Positions 60,601 through 64,000 of a DNA stretch of 64,000 bases are shown piece by piece. The DNA is taken from assembly GCA_947623455.1 (NCBI GenBank), contig OX392538.1:36254001-36318000 (forward strand), in the 5' to 3' direction. How positions within the stretch are numbered: the stretch's first letter is position 1; each line of letters begins with the position of its first letter. The position numbers and the translations under genes were made by a program. This stretch comes from Mimachlamys varia (taxonomy: Eukaryota > Mollusca > Bivalvia > Pectinida > Pectinidae). The notes under the pieces are model-generated. The model searched no databases. It saw only the letters and a program-made list of their open reading frames with translations, and had not been told where the DNA came from.

Positions 60601-62567
60601 AGTCATTTAACAGCAAAACTGTTTGGAGACTAACAAAAAGGGGCATTTAATAAATAAAACATTCTGGTAATAATCACCAGTTCGCTATTACAGTGCACTC
60701 CTCTTTATATCATGTTGCATTTGTCAGACAAAAACATGATATTAATTAACAGGACTGTGACATTAAGAGAAACATGTTTTTCCACTAAATCTAATGCATT
60801 TCCAATCTCCATAACTAAAAGTAAGCTATTCAATATACATTATGAAGAATTAAGTTTAAATATATAGATCACATTGTTTCAATCAAAAATCATTTTTGGG
60901 GTTATTTTTTATTTTCTATGCAACTTTTTGAACAAGTTGTGTCTGAAATCAATGGAAATGGTATAATTTTCTGGATATTTTATGTGATTGGTTAAAAAAA
61001 AACCATGATATTAAGAGGAATTCACCTCAAAATAAATGATATTAACCAAATTGAATTACATAGATTATATAGAGAGAAAAATGGTGCTTGAGGAAAACAT
61101 GATATAAAGAGGAATGTGATATTAACAGGGGTGATATAAGTGGAGTCCACTGATTGAGAATCTAAATTTTGTTGAACTGTAAAAGCAGTTCTCCAATTTG
61201 GTAAATTAGTTTTGTTGGCAGTTAAATTGATGCCATTCACCCCTGAAATTTCATGGTGAACTCTTCCGACCTTTGGATCGGAGGAGTTAAAATGTGCTTT
61301 TAAGGAATCAGTGATTGAGTGATTAAAAGTAAAAACTAATGTCCCAGCTGTCATTAACAACATTTTGTGGTAATTCTGTATAAAGTTACTATTCATACAT
61401 ATTTACAGGATATCCAAAGATCGGCTAGAAACATTGAGCTATCAAAAATGCGTGGATTTATATCTGAAGGTAAGTATAAATACATCTTCATCAGAGCAGG
61501 CCTATAAAAACGTAGAGAATTTGAAATATATCCCCAAAGACAAAATTAGTTGAGATATCCCAACCGGGATTTCGGCGGGATTTATCAGGATATTTAAGAA
61601 TTCCCATTGGGATTCTGCTTATTTTCACAAGCTGAAATAAAAGGCTCCATTAAAAGTATTAAACACTCTAGTATTGTACATTTTCCTATTATTATGTGTC
61701 ACTTTAATCTGACAATCAAATATATTTTGGGTCGAGTGCTGCAGTGGGTAGTACACTTGTCTTTCACCAAGGCGGCCAGGGTTCAGTAATTTAATTAGTT
61801 CCCTCCCCCCTCCCCTCCCAGGGGAACCATGAACATTGAATACAGTCAAACTGCAATTTTTTTTTCAGGATCTAATTTATTGCTGCATAGACTTTTGATT
61901 GAGAAAAATTTCCGCTCCGACGAATTTCAACTGCTGTCCTTTGATTCAGACACAAATATATGTGCAGCTATTTATGTAAGTAGACTTTTGAAAATGTAAT
62001 TTAAGAATTTATAGATGATAATTACATGTCAGTATTTCTGCAATCAGATTATGTATAAAACATCAAACAGTTTTAATATACTGCTGTTTAAGATCTTAAA
62101 CGTTTGATAAAACAAGAATATTGTACATATTGATATAGTGATATGGCCTGATGATTATAAATGTAGGTTAACCAATCATGTTTATATTTATATTGGGTGT
62201 TTGTATAAACATACATATCAGCTGTCCTTAAATGACCCTGGCTGTTAATAGGACGTAAAAACAATCAACCAAACAACCAACGTACATATTAATTGATTAA
62301 TTTTACTGAAAAATTAAATTCCTAGACTACTGATGGTGAATATTTTTAACACAAATCACATTCAATATGATCATGTATTTTAAAGATAGCATGAAGCCGT
62401 AAATGCATTGTTTGACCTCTGACCTTGTGTTTGCTACTACAGAGGCCATTGGAGGACCGCACTCAGACCGTTGACGGGACAGAAATTCGAGTTTATGGAG
62501 TTGAGAGGACCATTAACTCCGTAGTCGACCTTCCAACAACGTGGCAATCATATTTTATGCAGGACGG
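53005..62567 (+). CDS. CATIP: CATIP, ciliogenesis-associated TTC17-interacting protein (5' part)
   Basis: In vertebrates this protein works with TTC17 in actin polymerisation needed for cilium formation. Seven exons, all with GT-AG introns and consistent phases: 53,005-53,027; 53,210-53,319; 55,969-56,237; 57,172-57,258; 61,409-61,469; 61,869-61,975; 62,443-62,567. They give about 260 residues before the window ends in an intron. The N-terminus (MSATTITRSLTTSEAPS) is Thr/Pro/Glu-rich. The family core follows: ALKFLED, EEDFKYLMFDDSLL, LIHANSHGSIDGVPCG, YVGQNLETIEQQHHEYVK, PLDRKTFIVKQED, KMRGFISEGSNLLLHRLLIE and WQSYFMQDG all line up with the vertebrate protein as I recall it (about 390 residues). 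The C-terminal third is not in the window. The first ATG is in exon 1 after aactaacaag. Intron 2 and intron 4 are large and full of repeats. Confidence 0.85.
53440..54400 (+). pseudogene. Decayed non-LTR retrotransposon (LINE) in CATIP intron 2
   Basis: Conceptual translation in shifting frames shows fragments of the C-terminal half of a LINE reverse transcriptase: an ALEQWASK / MSFNAKKC stretch, then LNEHPNFEENIKRTTKKANL, a LVRSIV segment, the KVELEAVQQHAT segment and near 54,300 the terminal FKNSFFLRTI ... KDWNNL motif. Stops and frameshifts are many, so it is dead. Same orientation as CATIP. Clade unresolved (CR1/Jockey-like by appearance). Confidence 0.65.
54013..54172. mobile_element. 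160-bp MITE nested in the LINE remnant
   Basis: Flanked by cctcatca on both sides (54,005-54,012 and 54,173-54,180), an 8-base target duplication as in hAT elements. Ends ...attatccctg. A second copy lies at 31,234-31,405. Removing the element restores continuity of the LINE frame, which shows it came later. Confidence 0.7.
54465..54498. repeat. Poly(C) run of 34
   Basis: Uninterrupted C homopolymer in CATIP intron 2. True length is uncertain because such runs are poorly sequenced. Confidence 0.9.
55122..55709. mobile_element. 590-bp inverted-repeat element in CATIP intron 2
   Basis: Arms 55,122-55,219 and 55,614-55,709 are inverse copies with only a few mismatches (shared ctatcgtgtgtaggatctga). 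Pairing continues inward at ccaatcaaa / tttgattgg and aatggcggcg / cgccgccatt. No transposase; 80-96 codon frames inside are not recognised. Confidence 0.8.
56683..56820. repeat. Foldback in CATIP intron 3
   Basis: gatatctaacagtgtcttca ... and its inverse ending ctgttagatattc, with inner cacgagtgaaatat arms. A further short palindrome (atatttttcactagtgaaaa) follows at 56,922-56,950. Confidence 0.8.
57606..57653. repeat. (GAT)n microsatellite
   Basis: About 16 GAT triplets in CATIP intron 4. Confidence 0.95.
59330..60008. repeat. Tandem duplication in CATIP intron 4
   Basis: gaattataaaggtgtttg occurs at 59,371 and 59,738 (367 apart) and the two copies stay alignable through acatggcctgtaatttata to cattcatgaatag. 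The second copy is shorter by internal deletion. Confidence 0.85.
60009..61235. other. Rest of CATIP intron 4
   Basis: AT-rich intron, no gene seen. ttgccagtcatgatca and its inverse around 60,358-60,415 form a weak hairpin. Confidence 0.4.
61236..61310. repeat. Small foldback of the cacccctgaaat family, CATIP intron 4
   Basis: attcacccctgaaatttcat ... gtgcttttaagga; fourth member of this family in the window. Confidence 0.6.
62218..62282 (-). repeat. TTGGTTG-headed dispersed repeat
   Basis: On the minus strand it reads gttggttgtttggttgattg ... ttaacagccagggtcattta, a sequence I recall as common in bivalve genomes. In CATIP intron 6. Confidence 0.6.
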
Positions 62568-64000
62568 GTACGTTATCAAATCATGAATTTATATTTCTTG
62601 ATTTTTTCTCAAACATCAGACAAATTGAACCAATATCTTCGAAATGATCACCTAAATGATTGTAGGATTCTGTTAGCCAAGTTTCCAGGGCTAGTAGATT
62701 TATGTCCAGTCTGGGTAAAATTTCGATGTGTTCCCCGAACGCATACATGTTTAAGACAATAGGTAGAACATCAAAGAGAGGGTAATTATAGTCTATATCA
62801 TATTTACCTGAAGTATTTCACCTGTAAACCTACCAGTTCTATTTTCCTGAGACATATCACTTAAATAGGCCTAGGTTACTACTGAAACTAATGAAACTTC
62901 ATGGAAGAAAGCTAAGACAATGATATCAAATTTAATAGTTAATACTACTACATGTAGTGTTTTTTATTAATTAAAAGTTTTTATGATTTCATTTAACCTC
63001 AGATTTTTTTTGTTATGCCAATTATATTTGTTGAATTTACATTTTGTATATAAAGTTTTTTAAAATCTACATGGGGGTTAGTACTTTATAAAAAAATTAC
63101 CAGTGTATGAAAACCTATAATGCTTCATAACAATAATGTATGTAAGAGTGTAGGATTCTGTTAGCCAGGGTTCCAGGGCTAATAGATTTTTTGTCCAGTC
63201 TGGGTAAATTTTTATTAGAGCCTTATTTTGTTGTGCCAATTAAATTTGTTGAATTTATATAAAGTTTTTCAAAATCTATATGTGGTTAGTACTTAATGTA
63301 AAGGATTACCAGTGTATGAAATTCTATAATGCTTCATAACTATAAGCTTTGGCCATCAAACTACTATCTTCATGCCTTCAGTTTTGTCATGACATATTCC
63401 AGGGCCCAGTTGTTCAAAGGGTGATTAGCTTAATCACTATTTAACGACATTTTTCAGAATTCTGTCAATATGTTACAATCTTAAAATTTTGTATGTAAAA
63501 TGACATTATTAGGTATTTGATATCTGCAAAGTTGTAATTAAATCTATGGTTTCATTTTAAAGTTACAGGATAATTAAAATTTGCACTTAAGACACTGATC
63601 TTTTGAACAACTGGTCCATACCCTTTAACCCTCCCTCATTACGAGGGAGACTCCCTCATTTTGACCAAAATTTTCCAATCTCCCTCGAAATCTCCCTCAT
63701 CAAAGTCCAAACTCACACAAACTCAAAACCCACATCCTGTGGTCAAATGATCTCCTAGTTACTGCAGGGTATGTGTAATGACCATAACAGGTGTGTCTGG
63801 ATCAAATGAATACTTATTTGGATACATCATATGGGAAAGACAAATTGAGCAATGCTGTTTCGGTCGTATTTCATGCACTTTCTCCCATGGAAATATGGAG
63901 GTTTCAAAGGTTAACACCTAATATGCTGGTCCCTGGGGTGTAGAGAGTATAGGTTTTATGACAACCCTTGGATATTGAGGATGGCATTTTTGAGAAATAA
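62568..64000. other. CATIP intron 7 (to window edge)
   Basis: No further CATIP exon could be recognised. It holds a duplicated block (62,664-62,722 and 63,151-63,210, gtaggattctgttagcca...), a second duplicated block (62,995-63,130 and 63,228-63,345), and a MITE copy at 63,370-63,990. Confidence 0.5.
63370..63990. mobile_element. Half copy of the module MITE interrupted by another foldback
   Basis: gccttcagttttgtcatgac ... atattccag (63,375-63,404) and tgtagagagtataggtttta ... ttgaggatgg (63,939-63,987) are the right arm of the 4,161-4,533 element. Between them lies an insert that starts ggcccagttgttcaaaggg and includes its inverse tttgaacaactggtcc at 63,601-63,616. Confidence 0.6.

Overview
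The window is eukaryotic nuclear DNA, AT-rich and full of repeats, with intron-split genes. It is most likely from a bivalve mollusc. That placement is an inference from two things: a metazoan cilia gene (CATIP) plus animal-type cytochrome c genes, and several dispersed repeats that look like those common in bivalve genomes (a TTGGTTG-rich repeat, tRNA-derived SINEs, tandem arrays containing GACCTTGA and a GTTGTCCGGACAA array).

Region 1 (1-23,184) is a tandem triplication of a roughly 8.5-9.5 kb module (copies 1-8,042; 8,399-16,834; 17,877-23,184, the last truncated). Each copy carries, in order, a 22-bp minisatellite, half of a foldback element, a GATG-rich satellite, and a four-exon minus-strand gene for a nuclear-looking, extremely acidic protein. 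Copies 1 and 2 also carry a short divergent plus-strand ORF, a tRNA-derived SINE and a second short ORF. In copy 3 the four exons join in frame to a 239-residue protein. In copies 1 and 2 a net 2-base loss in the last exon breaks the frame after about 111 residues. A 200-N gap lies between copies 1 and 2, and the 973 bases after it are identical to the equivalent part of copy 3, so part of the triplication may be an assembly artefact.

Region 2 (23,185-29,900) has no recognisable gene. It holds a 48-bp minisatellite interrupted by a foldback element with a 10-bp target duplication, further foldback elements, two near-perfect hairpins and a Tc1-like MITE.

Region 3 (29,900-43,200) holds two tandem cytochrome c genes on the plus strand. 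In gene 1 the start codon is split by an intron (AT | G), and exon 2 of gene 2 has the matching structure. Both genes have the second intron at the same place and phase. The rest is dispersed and tandem repeats.

Region 4 (43,200-53,000) is intergenic and repeat-rich. Its most interesting content is a complete 435-bp miniature LTR retrotransposon (51,407-51,841, minus strand). It has 153-bp LTRs that contain a 5S-rRNA-like segment with the Pol III internal promoter layout, a tRNA-Leu-type primer binding site and a polypurine tract. This resembles plant Cassandra TRIMs.

Region 5 (53,005-62,567 and beyond) is the 5' two-thirds of a CATIP gene (ciliogenesis-associated TTC17-interacting protein) in seven exons. 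Its introns carry a decayed LINE with a nested 160-bp element, a 590-bp inverted-repeat element, a smaller foldback and tandem duplications. The last coding exons lie past the right edge.
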